Positions 36,781 through 49,813 of a stretch of DNA of 64,000 bases are shown piece by piece. The position numbers and the translations under genes were made by a program. Source of the stretch: Coriaria nepalensis (taxonomy: Eukaryota > Streptophyta > Magnoliopsida > Cucurbitales > Coriariaceae); contig CP114482.1 of the NCBI GenBank assembly GCA_027186245.1, forward strand, positions 13,287,209 to 13,351,208, written 5' to 3'. Numbering within the stretch: position 1 is the stretch's first letter; every line of letters starts with the position of its first letter. The notes under the pieces were generated by a model. The model was given only the letters and a program-made list of their open reading frames with translations, was not told the DNA's origin and did no database searches.

Positions 36781-39700
36781 AATTGTGTGAAGGACTTCGA
36801 ACCAATTCTCTTTTCGCATTTAGAACGCGACTTTCATGCATAACTTGTAATTGATCTATTGATGGCAACTATGCATTTTTTTAGCCTTAAAGTCATATTT
36901 TTGCGTCTCTTTTAGTCAGTAAACCATTCTAAATAACTTCGAACGAAATTCGGCCTTTAAACATGACTTTCGTGCGTAACTTGCAGTTGATCTATTGAAG
37001 GCAACATTGGATTTGTTTAGCCTTAAAGTCATGTCACTGAGTCTCTTCTAGTCATTAAATCATTCTGAATTAATTCGAACGAATTCTGTTTTTGCCCTTC
37101 AAACATTATTTTCTTACATAACTTGTAATTAATCTATTCAAGACAACAATGCATTATTTTAGCACTAAAAAGCATATCACTCAGTCTTTTCAATCATTAA
37201 ATTGTTTGAAGGCACTTCGAACCAATTCTCTTTTTGCATTTAGGACGCGACTTTCATGCATAACTTGTAATTGATCTATTGATGGCAACTATGCCTTTTT
37301 TTAGCCTTAAAGTCATATTTTTGCGTCTCTTTTTGTCAGTAAATCATTCTAAATCACTTCGAACGAAATTCGGCCTTTAAACATGACTTTCGTGCGTAAC
37401 TTGCAGTTGATCTATTGAAGGCAACAATGCATTCGTTTAGCCTTAAAGTCATGTCAATGAGTCTCTTCTAGTCATTAAATCATTCTGAATTAATTCGAAC
37501 GAATTCTATTTTTGCCTTTCAAACATTACTTTCTTACATAACTTGTAATTAATCTATTGAAGACGACAATGCATTATTTTAGCGTTAAAAAGCATATCAC
37601 TCAGTCTTTTCAATAATTAAATTGTTTGAAGGCACTTGGAACCAATTCCCTTTTTGCATTTAGAACGTGACTTTCATGCATAACTTGTAATTGATCTATT
37701 GATGGCAACTATGCATTTTTTAGCCTTAAAGTCATATTTTTGCGTCTCTTTTAGTCAGTAAATCATTCTAAATCACTTCGAACGAAATTCGGCCTTTAAA
37801 CATGACTTTCGTGCGTAACCCGCAGTTGATCTATTGAAGGCAACAATGCATTTGTTTAGCATTAAAGTCATGTCACTGAGTCTCTTCTAGTCATTAAATC
37901 ATTCTCAATTAATTCGAACGAATTCTATTTTTGCCCTTCAAACATTATTTTCTTACGTAACTTGTAATTAATCTATTGAAGACGACAATGCATTATTTTA
38001 GCGTTAAAAAGCATATGACTCAGTCTTTTCAATCATTAAATTGTTTGAACGCACTTCGAACCAATTCTCCTTTTGCATTTAAAACGCGACTTTCATGCAT
38101 GACTTGCAATTGATCTATTGATGGCAACTATGCATTTTTTTAGCCTTAAAGTCATATTTTTTCGTCTCTTTTAGTCAGTAAATCATTCTAAATCACTTCG
38201 AACGAAATTCGGCCTTTAAACATGACTTTCGTGCGTAACTTAGAGTTGATCTATTGAAGGCAACAATGCATTTGTTTAGCCTTAAAGTCATGTCACTGAG
38301 TCTCTTCTAGTCATTAAATCATTCTAAATTAATTCGAACGAATTCTATTTTTGCCCTTCAAACATTATTTTCTTACATAACTTGTAATTAATCTATTGAA
38401 GACGACAATGCATTATTTTAGCGTTAAAAAGCATATCACTCAATCTTTTCAATCATTAAATTGTGTGAAGGACTTCGAACCAATTCCCTTTTTGCATTTA
38501 GAACGTGACTTTCATGCATAACTTGTAATTGATCTATTGATGGCAACTATGCATTTTTTTAGCCTTAAAGTCATATTTTTGCGTCTCTTTTAGTCAGTAA
38601 ATCATTCTAAATCACTTCGAACGAAATTCGGCCTTTAAACATGACTTTCGTGCGTAACTTGCAGTTGATCTATTGAAGGCAACAATGCATTTGTTTAGCC
38701 TTAAAGTCATGTCATTGAGTCTCTTCTAGTCATTAAATCATTCTAAATTAATTCGAACGAATTCTATTTTTGCCCTTCAAACATTATTTTCTTACGTAAC
38801 TTGTAATTAATCTATTGAAGAGAACAATGCATAATTTTAGCATTAAAAAGCACATCAGTCAGTCTTTTCAATCATTAAATTGTTTGAACGCACTTCGAAC
38901 CAATTCTCCTTTTGCATTTAAAACGCGACTTTCATGCATGACTTGCAATTGATCTATTGATGGCAACTATGCATTTTTTTAGCCTTAAAGTCATATTTTT
39001 TCGTCTCTTTTAGTCAGTAAATCATTCTAAATCACTTCGAACGAAATTCGGCCTTTAAACATGACTTTCGTGCGTAACATAGAGTTGATCTATTGAAGGC
39101 AACAATGCATTTGTTTAGCCTTAAAGTCATGTCACTGAGTCTCTTCTAGTCATTAAATCATTCTAAATTAATTCGAACGAATTCTATTTTTGCCCTTCAA
39201 ACATTATTTTCTTACATAACTTGTAATTAATCTATTGAAGACGACAATGCATTATTTTAGCGTTAAAAAGCATATCACTCAATCTTTTCAATCATTAAAT
39301 TGTGTGAAGGACTTCGAACCAATTCTCTTTTCGCATTTAGAACGCGACTTTCATGCATAACTTGTAATTGATCTATTGATGGCAACTATGCATTTTTTTA
39401 GCCTTAAAGTCATATTTTTGCGTCTCTTTTAGTCAGTAAATCATTCTAAATCATTTCGAACGAAATTCAGCCTTTAAACATGACTTTCAAGCGTTACCCG
39501 CCGTTGATCTATTGAAGGCAACAATGCATTTATTTAGCCTTAAAGTCATGTCACTGAGTCTCTTCTAGTCATTAAATCATTCTAAATTAATTCGAACGAA
39601 TTCTATTTTTGCCCTTCAAACATTATTTTCTTACATAACTTGCAATTAATCTACTGAATAAAACAATGCATTATTTTAGCATTAAAAGCATATCACTCAG

Positions 39701-40190
39701 TCTTTTCAATCTATAAATTGTTTGAAGGCACTTCGAACCAATTCTCTTTTTGCATTTAGAACGCGACTTTCATGCATAACTTGTAATTGATCTATTGATG
39801 GCAACTATGCATTTTTTTAGCCTTAAAGTCATATTTTTGCGTCTCTTTTATTCAGTAAATCATTCTAAATCACTTCGAACGAAATTCGGCCTTTAAACAT
39901 GACTTTCGTGCGTAACTTGCAGTTGATCTATTGAAGGCAACAATGCATTTCTTTAGCCTTCAAGTCATGTCATTGAGTCTCTTCTAGTCATTAAATCATT
40001 CTAAATTAATTCGAACGAATTCTATTTTTGCCCTTCAAACATTATTTTCTTACGTAACTTGTAATTAATCTATTGAAGAGAACAATGCATAATTTTAGCA
40101 TTAAAAAGCACATCACTCAGACTTTTCAATCATTAAATTGTTTGAACGCACTTCGAACCAATTCTCCTTTTGCATTTAAAACGCGACTTT
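36781..40190. repeat. Nine-unit superrepeat, copy 2 (slightly truncated on the right)
   Basis: Units starting at 36905, 37325, 37744, 38164, 38583, 39003, 39422 and 39841 repeat copy 1 almost exactly. Changes seen here are TTAGGACGCG at 37241-37250 and TTTGAAGG near 37625. In the last unit (39841) the C monomer switches at about 40190 from CATGCATAAC, as in copy 1, to CATGCATGAC. The unit after it reads AACATAGAG rather than AACTTAGAG. That is where the third, partial copy begins. Confidence 0.92.
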
Positions 40191-41070
40191 CATGCATGAC
40201 TTGCAATTGATCTATTGATGGCAACTATGCATTTTTTTAGCCTTAAAGTCATATTTTTTCGTCTCTTTTAGTCAGTAAATCATTCTAAATCACTTCGAAC
40301 GAAATTCGGCCTTTAAACATGACTTTCGTGCGTAACATAGAGTTGATCTATTGAAGGCAACAATGCATTTGTTTAGCCTTAAAGTCATGTCACTGAGTCT
40401 CTTCTAGTCATTAAATCATTCTAAATTAATTCGAACGAATTCTATTTTTGCCCTTCAAACATTATTTTCTTACATAACTTGTAATTAATCTATTGAAGAC
40501 GACAATGCATTATTTTAGCGTTAAAAAGCATATCACTCAATCTTTTCAATCATTAAATTGTGTGAAGGACTTCGAACCAATTCTCTTTTCGCATTTAGAA
40601 CGCGACTTTCATGCATAACTTGTAATTGATCTATTGATGGCAACTATGCATTTTTTTAGCCTTAAAGTCATATTTTTGCGTCTCTTTTAGTCAGTAAATC
40701 ATTCTAAATCATTTCGAACGAAATTCAGCCTTTAAACATGACTTTCAAGCGTTACCCGCCGTTGATCTATTGAAGGCAACAATGCATTTATTTAGCCTTA
40801 AAGTCATGTCACTGAGTCTCTTCTAGTCATTAAATCATTCTAAATTAATTCGAACGAATTCTATTTTTGCCCTTCAAACATTATTTTCTTACATAACTTG
40901 CAATTAATCTACTGAATAAAACAATGCATTATTTTAGCATTAAAAGCATATCACTCAGTCTTTTCAATCTATAAATTGTTTGAAGGCACTTCGAACCAAT
41001 TCTCTTTTTGCATTTAGAACGCGATTTTCATGCATAACTTGTAATTGATCTATTGATGGCAACTATGCCT
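40190..41070. repeat. Nine-unit superrepeat, partial third copy (about two units)
   Basis: Units 97 and 98 (40261 and 40680) match units 94 and 95 at an offset of 1258 bp, three units, and match units 85 and 86 of copy 1. They carry AACATAGAG and then TTCAAGCGTTACCCGCCG, CTACTGAATAAAAC and CAATCTATAAATTG. The match ends in the C monomer of unit 98, where CGCGATTTTC is private and ATGCCTTTT replaces ATGCATTTT near 41068. To the right the units belong to a different lineage. Confidence 0.88.
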
Positions 41071-41098
41071 TTTTTTAGCCTTAAAGTCATATTTTTGC

Positions 41099-44029
41099 GT
41101 CTCTTTTTGTCAGTAAATAATTCTAAATCACTTCGAACGAAATTCGGCCTTTAAACATGACTTTCGTGCGTAACTTGCAGTTGATCTATTGAAGGCAACA
41201 ATGCATTTGTTTAGCCTTAAAGTCTTGTGACTGAGTCTCTTTTAGTCATTCAATCATTCTGAATTAATTCGAATGAATTCTGTTTTTGCCCTTCAAACAT
41301 TATTTTCTTATATAACTTGTAATTAATCTATTCAAGACAACAATGCATTATTTTAGCATTAAAAAGCATATCACTCAGTCTTTTCAATCATTAAATTGTT
41401 TGAAGGCATTTGGAACCAATTCTCTTTTTGCATTTAAAATGCAACTTTCATGCATAACTTGCAATTGATCTATTGATGGCAACTATGCATTTTTTAGCGT
41501 TAAAGTCAAATTTTTGCGTCTCTTTTTGTCAGTAAATCATTCTAAATCACTTCGAACGAAATTCGGCCTTTAAACATGACTTTCGTGCGTAACTAGCAGT
41601 TGATCTATTGAAGGCAACATTGCATTTGTTTAGCCTTAAAGTCATGTCACTGAGTCTCTTCTAGTCATTAAATCATTCTGAATTAATTCGAACGAATTCT
41701 GTTTTTGCCCTTCAAACATTATTTTCTTACATAACTTGTAATTAATCTATTGAAGACGACAATGCATTATTTTAGCATTAAAAAGCATATCACTCAGTCT
41801 TTTCAATCATTAAATTGTTTGAAGGACTTCGAACCAATTCTCTTATTGAATTTAAAACGCGACTTTCATGCATAACTTGCAATTGATATATTGATAGCAA
41901 CTATGCATTTTTTAGCGTTAAACTCATATTTTTGCGTCTCTTTTAGTCAGTAAATCATTCTAAATCACTACGAACGAAATTCAGCCTTTAAACATGACTT
42001 TCAAGCGTTACCCGCAGTTGATCTATTGAAGGCAACAATGCATTTGTTTAGCCTTAAAGTCTTGTGACTGAGTCTCTTCTAGTCATTCAATCATTCTGAA
42101 TTAATTCGAATGAATTCTGTTTTTGCCCTTCAAACATTATTTTCTTATATAACTTGTAATTAATCTATTCAAGACAACAATGCATTATTTTAGCATTAAA
42201 AAGCATATCACTCAGTCTTTTCAATCATTAAATTGTTTGAAGGCACTTGGAACCAATTCTCTTTTTGCATTTAGAACGCGACTTTTATGCATAACTTGTA
42301 ATTGATATATTGATGGCAACTATGCATTTTTTTAGCCTTAAAGTCATATTTTTGCGTCTCTTTTTGTCAGTAAATCATTTTAAATCACTTCAAACGAAAT
42401 TCGGCCTTTAAAGATGACTTTCGTGCGTAACTTGTAGTTGATCTATTGAAGTCAACAATGCATTTCTTTAGCCTTACAGTCATGTCACTGAATCTCTTCT
42501 AGTCATTAAATCATTCTGAATTAATTCGAACGAATTCTATTTTCGCCCTTCAAACATTATTTTCTTACATAACATGTAATTAATCTATTGAAGACGACAA
42601 TGCATTATTTTAGCGTTAAAAAGCATATCACTCAGTCTTTTCAATGATTAAATTGTTTGAAGGACTTCGAACCAATTCTCTTTTTGCATTTAAAACGCGA
42701 CTTTCATGCATAACTGGCAATTGATATATTGACAGCAACTATGCATTTTTTAGCGTTAAACTCATATTTTTGCGTCTCTTTTTGTCAGTAAATCATTCTA
42801 AATCACTTCGAACGAAATTCGGAATTTAAACATGACTTTCGTGCGTAACTTGCAGTTGATCTATTGAAGGCAACAATGCATTTGTTTAGCCTTAAAGTCA
42901 TGTCACTGAGTCTCTTCTAGTCATTAAATCATTCTAAATTAATTCGAACGAATTCTATTTTTGCCCTTCAAACATTATTTTCTTACATAACTTGTAATTA
43001 ATCTATTGAAGACGACAATGCATTATTTTAGCGTTAAAAAGCATATCACTCAGTCTTTTCAATCATTAAATTGTTTGAAGGCACTTGGAACCAATTCTCT
43101 TTTTGCAATTAGAACGCGACTTTCATGCACAACTTGTAATTGATCTATTGATGGCAACTATGCATTTTTTTAGCCTTAAAGTCATATTTTTGCGTCTCTT
43201 TTTGTCAGTAAATCATTCTAAATCACTTCGAACGAAATTCGGCCTTTAAATATGACTTTCGTGCGTCACTTGCAGTTGATCTATTGAAGGCAACAATGCA
43301 ATTGTTTATCCTTACAGTCATGTCACTGAGTCTCTTCTAGTCATTAAATCATTCTGAATTAATTCGAACGAATTCTATTTTCGCCCTTCAAACATTATTT
43401 TCTTACATAACTTGTAATTAATCTATTGAAGACAACAATGCATTATTTTAGCGTTAAAAAGCATATCACTCAGTCTTGTCAATGATTAAATTGTTTGAAA
43501 GACTTCGAACCAATTCTCTTTTGGCATTTAGAACGCGACTTCCATGCATAACTTGCAATTGATATATTGATAGCATCTATGCATTTTTTAGCGTCAAACT
43601 CATATTTTGGCGTCTCTTTTAGTCAGTAAATCATTCTAAATCACTTCGAACGAAATTCAGCCTTTCAACATGACTTTCGTGCGTAACCCGCAATTGATCT
43701 ATTGAAGGCAACAATGCATTTGTTTAGCCTTAAAGTCATGTCACTGAGTCTCTTCTAGTCATTAATCATTCTAAATTAATTCGAACGAATTCTATTTTTG
43801 CCCTTCAAACATTATTTTCTTACATAACTTGCAATTAATCTACTGAATAAAATAATGCATTATTTTAGCATTAAAAAGCATATCACTCAGTCTTTTCAAT
43901 CATTAAATTGTTTGAAGGCACTTCGAACCAATTCTACTTTTGTTTTTAAAACGCGACTTTCATTCATAACTTGCAATTGATATATTGATAGCAACTATGC
44001 ATTTTTTAGCGTTAAAGTCATATTTTTGC
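41099..44029. repeat. Diverged block, units 99-105
   Basis: Unit starts: 41099, 41518, 41936, 42356, 42774, 43194, 43612. Near-identical neighbours are not evident. Unit 99 has AAATAATTC and GTCTTGTGACTG with CATTCAATC and GAATGAATTC, marks that recur in units 101, 109, 116, 123, 130 and 137. Units 102 and 104 carry a CTTACAGTCATG form of A, and units 102-105 resemble the internal units of the 14-unit superrepeat: 104-105 match 110-111, including TTTTGGCATTT and CATATTTTGGCG. The block looks like older relatives left outside the recent amplification. Confidence 0.85.
43920..43990. other. Hybrid C monomer at the left edge of the 14-unit superrepeat
   Basis: The left part of this C monomer (TTCTACTTTTGTTTTTAAAA) belongs to the type found in units 111, 125 and 139. 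Those continue AACACG, CATGCATAAC and GATCTATTGATGGC. Here it continues AACGCG and GATATATTGATAGC with GCGTTAAAGTC, as in the C monomers of units 119 and 133. The switch lies between about 43945 and 43964. It is the expected scar of the unequal exchange that brought unit 119-type sequence next to unit 111-type sequence. CATTCATAAC at 43961-43970 is private. Confidence 0.7.
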
Positions 44030-47000
44030 GTCTCTTTTAGTCAGTAAATCATTCTAAATCACTTCGATCGAAATTCGGCCTTTAAACATGACATTCGTGC
44101 GTAACCCGCAGTTGATCTATTGAAGGGAACAATGCATTTGTTTAGCCTTAAAGTCTTGTCACTGAGTCTCTTCTAGTCATTAAATCATTCTAAACTAATT
44201 CGAACGAATTCTATTTTTGCCCTTCAAACATTATTTTCTTACATAACTTGTAATTAATCTATTGAAGACAACAATGCATTATTTTAGCGTTAAAAAGCAT
44301 ATGACTCTGTCTTTTCAATCATTAAATTGTTTGAAGGCTCTTCGAACCAATTGTCTTTTTGCATTTAAACCGCGACTTTCATGCATAACTTGCAATTGAT
44401 CTATTGATGGCACCTATGCATGTTTTAGCCTTAAAGTCATATTTTTGTGTCTCTTTTAGTCAGTAAATCATTCTAAATCACTTCGAACAAAATTCGGCCT
44501 TAAAACATGACTTTCGTGCGTAACTTGCAGTTGATCTATTGAAGGCAACAATGCATTTGTTTATCCTTAAAGTCGTGTCACTGAGTCCCTTCTAGTCATT
44601 AAATCATTCCTAATTAATTCGAACGAATTCTATTTTCTCCCTTCAAACATTATTTTCTTACATAACTTGTAATTAATCTATTGAAGACAACAATGCATTA
44701 TTTTAGCATTAAAAAGCATATGACTCAGTCTTTTCAATCATTAAATTGTTTGAAGGCACATGGAACCAATTCTCTTTGTGCATTTAGAACGCGACTTTCA
44801 TGCATAACTTGCAATTGATCTATTGATGGCAACTATGCATTTTTTAGCCTTAAAGTCATATTTTTGCGTCTCTGTTAGTCAGTAAATCATTCTAAATCAC
44901 TTCGAACGAAATTCGGCCGTTAAACACGACATTCGTGCGTAACCCGCAATTGATCTATTGGAGGCAACAATGAATTTGTTTAGCCTTAAAGTCTTGTCAC
45001 TGGGTCTTTTCTAGTCATTAAATCATTCTGAATTAATTCGAACGAATTATATTTTCGCCCTTCAAACATTATTTTCTTACATAACTTGTAATTAATCTAT
45101 TGAAGACAACAATGCATTATTTTAGCATTAAAAAGCATATCACTCAGTCTTTTCAATCATTAAATTGTTTGAAGGACTTCGAACCAATTCTCTTTTTGCA
45201 TTTAAAACGCGACTTTCATGCATAACTTGCAATTGATATATTGATAGCAACTATGCAGTTTTTAGCGTTAAACTCATGTTTTTGCGTCTCTTTTAGTCAG
45301 TAAATCATTCTAAATCACTTCGAACGAAATTCGGCCTTTAAACATGACATTCGTGCGTAACCCGCAGTTGATCTATTGAAGGCAACAATGCATTTGTTTA
45401 GCGTTAAAGGCTTGTGACTGAGTCTCTTCTAGTCATTCAATCATTCTGAATTAATTCGAATGAATTCTGTTTTTGCCTTTCAAACATTATTTTCTTATAT
45501 AACTTGTAATTAATCTATTCAAGACAACAATGCATTATTTTAGCATTAAAAAGCATATCACTCAGTCTTTTCAATCATTAAATTGTTTGAAGGCACTTGG
45601 AACCAATTCTCTTTTTGCATTTAGAACGCGACTTTCATGCATAACTTGTAATTGATCTATTGATGGCAACTATGCATTTTTTTAGCCTTAAAGTCATATT
45701 TTTGCGTCTCTTTTTGTCAGTAAATCATTCTAAATCACTTCGAACGAAATTCGGCCTTTAAACATGACTTTCGTGCGTCACTTGCAGTTGATCTATTGAA
45801 GGCAACAATGCATTTGTTTAGCCTTACAGTCATGTCACTGAGTCTCTTCTAGTCATTAAATCATTCTGAATTAATTCGAACGAATTCTATTTTCGCCCTT
45901 CAAACATTATTTTCTTGCATAACTTGTAATTAATCTATTGAAGACGACAATGCATTATTTAAGCGTTAAAAAGCATATCACTCAGTCTTGTCAATGATTA
46001 AATTGTTTGAAAGACTTCGAACCAATTCTCTTTTGGCATTTAGAACGCGACTTCCATGCATAACTTGCAATTGATATATTGATAGCATCTATGCATTTTT
46101 TAGCGTCAAACTCATATTTTGGCGTCTCTTTTAGTCAGTAAATCATTCTAAATCACTTCGAACGAAATTCAGCCTTTCAACATGACTTTCGTGCGTAACC
46201 CGCAATTGATCTATTGAAGGCAACAATGCATTTGTTTAGCCTTAAAGTCATGTCACTGAGTCTCTTCTAGTCATTAATCATTCTAAATTAATTCGAACGA
46301 ATTCTATTTTTGCCCTTCAAACATTATTTTCTTACATAACTTGCAATTAATCTACTGAATAAAATAATGCATTATTTTAGCATTAAAAAGCATATCACTC
46401 AGTCTTTTCAATCATTAAATTGTTTGAAGGCACTTCGAACCAATTCTACTTTTGTTTTTAAAACACGACTTTCATGCATAACTTGCAATTGATCTATTGA
46501 TGGCAACTATGCATTTTTTTAGCCTTAAAGTCATATTTTTGCGTCTCTTTTTGTCAGTAAATCATTCTAAATCACTTCGAACGAAATTCGGCCTTTAAAC
46601 ATGACTTTCGTGCGTAACTTGCAGTTCATCTATTGAAGGCCACAATGCATTTGTTTAGCCTTAAAGTCAAGTCACGGAGTCTCTTCTAGTCATTAAATCA
46701 TTCTGAATTAATTCAAACGAATTCTATTTTCGCCCTTCAAACATTATTTTCTTACATAACTTGTAATTAATCTATTGAAGACGACAATGCATTATTTTAG
46801 CGTTAAAAAGCATATCACTCAGTCTTTTCAATCATTACATTGTTTGAAAGACTTCGAACAAATTCTCTTTTTGCATTTAAAACGCGACTTTCATGCATAA
46901 CTTGCAATTGATATATTGATAGCAACTATGCATTTTTTAGCGTTAAACTCATATTTTTGCGTCTCTTTTAGTCAGTAAATCATTCTAAATCACTTCGAAC

Positions 47001-49813
47001 GAAATTCAGCCTTTAAACATGACTTTCGTGCGTAACCCGTAATTGATCTATTGAAGGCAACAATGCATTTGTTTAGCCTTAAAGTCATGTCACTGAGTCT
47101 CTTCTAGTCATTAAATCATTCTAAATTAATTCGAACGAATTCTATTTTTCCCCTTCAAACATTATTTTCTTACATAACTTGCAATTAATCTACTGAATAA
47201 AACAATGCATTATTTTAGCATTATAAAGCAAATCACTCAGTCTTTTCAATCATTAAATTGTTTAAAGGCACGTCGAACCAATTCTATTTTTGTTTTTAAA
47301 ACACGACTTTCATGCATAACTTGCAATTGATCTATTGATGGCAACTATGCATTTTTCAGCCCTAAAGTCATATTTTTGCGTCTCTTTTTGTCAGTAAATC
47401 ATTCTAAATCACTTCGAACGAAATTCGGCCTTTAAACATGACTTTCGTGCGTAACTTGCAGTTCATCTATTGAAGGCAACAATGCATTTGTTTAGCCATA
47501 AAGTCATGTCACCGAGTCTCTTCTAGTCATTAAATCATTCTGAATTAATTCGAACGAATTCTATTTTCGCTCTTCAAACATTATTTTCTTACATAACTTG
47601 TAATTAATTTATTGAAGACGACAATTCATTATTTTAGTGTTAAAAAGCATATCACTCAGTCTTTTCAATCATTAAATTGTTTGAAGGACTTCGAACCAAT
47701 TCTCTTTTTGCATTTAAAACGCGACTTTCATGCATAACTTGCAATTGATATATTGATAGCAACTATGCATTTTTTAGCGTTAAAGTCATATTTTTGCGTC
47801 TCTTTTAGTCAGTAAATCATTCTAAATCACTTCGAACGAAATTCGGCCTTTAAACATGACATTCGTGCGTAACCCGCAATTGATCTATTGAAGGCAACAA
47901 TGCATTTGTTTAGCCTTAAAGTCATGTCACTGAGTCTCTTCTAGTCATTAAATCATTCTAAATTAATTCGAACGAATTCTATTTTTGCCCTTCAAACATT
48001 ATTTTCTTACATAACTTGTAATTAATCTATTGAAGACAACAATGCATTATTTTAGCATTAAAAAGCATATCACTCAATCTTTTCAATAATTAAATTGTTT
48101 GAAGGCACTTCGAACCAATTCTCTTTTTGCAATTAAAACGAGAATTTCGTGCATAACTTGCAATTCATCTATTGATGGAACCTACGCATTTTTTACCATT
48201 AAAGTCATATTTTTGCGTCTCTTTTAGTCAGTAAATCATTCTAAATCACTTCGAACGAAATTCAGCCTTTAAACATGACTTTCGTGCGTAACCCGCAATT
48301 GATCTATTGAAGGCAACAATGCATTTGTTTAGCCTTAAAGTCTTGTGACTGAGTCTCTTCTAGTCATTCAATCATTCTGAATTAATTCGAATGAATTCTG
48401 TTTTTGCCCTTCAAACATTATTTTCTTACATAACTCGTAATTAATCTATTCAAGACAACAATGCATTATTTTAGCATGAAAAAGCATATCACTCAGTCTT
48501 TTCAACCATTAAATTGTTTGAAGGCACTTTGAACCAATTCTCCTTTTGCATTTAGAACGCGACTTTCATGCATAACTTGTAATTGATCTATTGATGGCAA
48601 CTATGCATTTTTTTAGCCTTAAAGTCATATTTTTGCATCTCTTTTTGTCAGTAAATCATTTTAAATCACTTCGAACGAAATTCGGCATTTAAACATGACT
48701 TTCGTGCGTAACTTGCAGTTGATCTATTGAAGGCAACAATGCATTTGTTTAGCCTTAAAGTCATGTCACCGAGTCTCTTCTAGTCATTAAATCATTCTGA
48801 ATTAATTCGAACGAATTCTATTTTTGCCCTTCAAACATTATTTTCTTACATAACTTGTAATTAATCTATTCAAGACAACAATGCATTATTTTAGCATTAA
48901 AAAGCATATCACTCAGTCTTTTCAATAATTAAATTGTTTGAAGGCACTTCGAACCAATTTTCTTTTCGCAATTAAAACGCGACTTTCGTGCATAACTTGC
49001 AATTCATTTATTGATGGCACCTATGCATTTTTTACCCTTAAAAGTCATATTTTTGCGTCTCTTTTAGTCAGTAAATCATTCTAAATCACTTCGAACGAAA
49101 TTCAGCCTTTAAACATGACTTTCGTGCGTAACCCGCAGTTGATCTATTGAAGGCAACAATGCAATTGTTTAGCCTTAAAGTCATGTCACTGAGTCTCTTC
49201 TAGTCATTAAATCATTCTAAATTAATTCGAACGAATTCTATTTTTGCCCTTCAAACATTATTTTCTTACATAACTTGTAATTAATCTATTCAAGACAACA
49301 ATGCATTATTTTAGCATTAAAAAGCTTATCACTCAGTCTTTTCAACCATTAAATTGTTTGAAGGCACTTTGAACCAATTCTCTTTTTGCATTTAGAACGC
49401 GACTTTCGTGCATAACTTGCAATTGATCTATTGATGGCACCATGCATTTTTTAGCGTTGAAGTCATATTTTTGCATCTCTTTTAGTCAGTAAATCATTCT
49501 AAATCACTTCGTATGAAATTCAGCCTTTAAACATGACATTCGTGCGTAACCCGCAGTTGATCTATTAAAGGCAACAATGCCTTTGTTTAGCCTTAAAGTC
49601 TTGTCACTGAGTCTCTTCTAGTCATTAAATCATTCTTAATTAATTCGAACGAATTCTATTTTCGCCCTTCCAACATTATTTTCTTACATAACCTGTAATT
49701 AATCTGTTGAAGACAACAATGCATTATTTTGGCATTAAAAAGCATATGACTCAGTCTTTTCAATCTTTAAATTGTTTGAAGGCACATCGAACCAATTGTC
49801 TTTTTGCATTTAA
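43950..49813. repeat. Fourteen-unit superrepeat (5864 bp), copy 1
   Basis: Whole units start at 44030, 44449, 44868, 45286, 45706, 46124, 46543, 46961, 47380, 47798, 48217, 48637, 49057 and 49475. The block repeats at an exact offset of 5864 bp. Easily tracked marks include TTCGATCGAAATTC with GAAGGGAACAATG (first unit), GCATGTTTTAGCC, CCTTAAAACATG with TTATCCTTAAAGTCG, CTCTGTTAGTC with GTTGGAGGC-like changes, ATGCAGTTTTTAGC, CACGGAG, and GCACCATGCATT. I found seven differences from copy 2: 44653, 44949, 48141, 48960, 49151, 49203 and 49326. That is about 99.9% identity, so the duplication is very recent or the copies are kept identical. Confidence 0.95.

Larger units (their letters stand above)
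9640..40679. repeat. Linked R4-R1 unit pair, 19 occurrences
   Basis: Nineteen times an R4 unit, whose C monomer has GAACGCAC and ends TATTTTTTCG (T for the usual G), is directly followed by an R1 unit with TTAGAG (or ATAGAG) in monomer A. R4 unit starts: 9640, 12157, 13835, 16351, 18447, 20125, 20964, 21804, 24740, 27256, 28935, 29774, 31452, 33969, 34808, 36066, 37744, 38583 and 39841. No R1 unit inside 8.8-41 kb lacks this left neighbour. The pair (about 839 bp) therefore behaves as one amplifying module, whereas R2 and R3 neighbours change freely. Confidence 0.85.
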
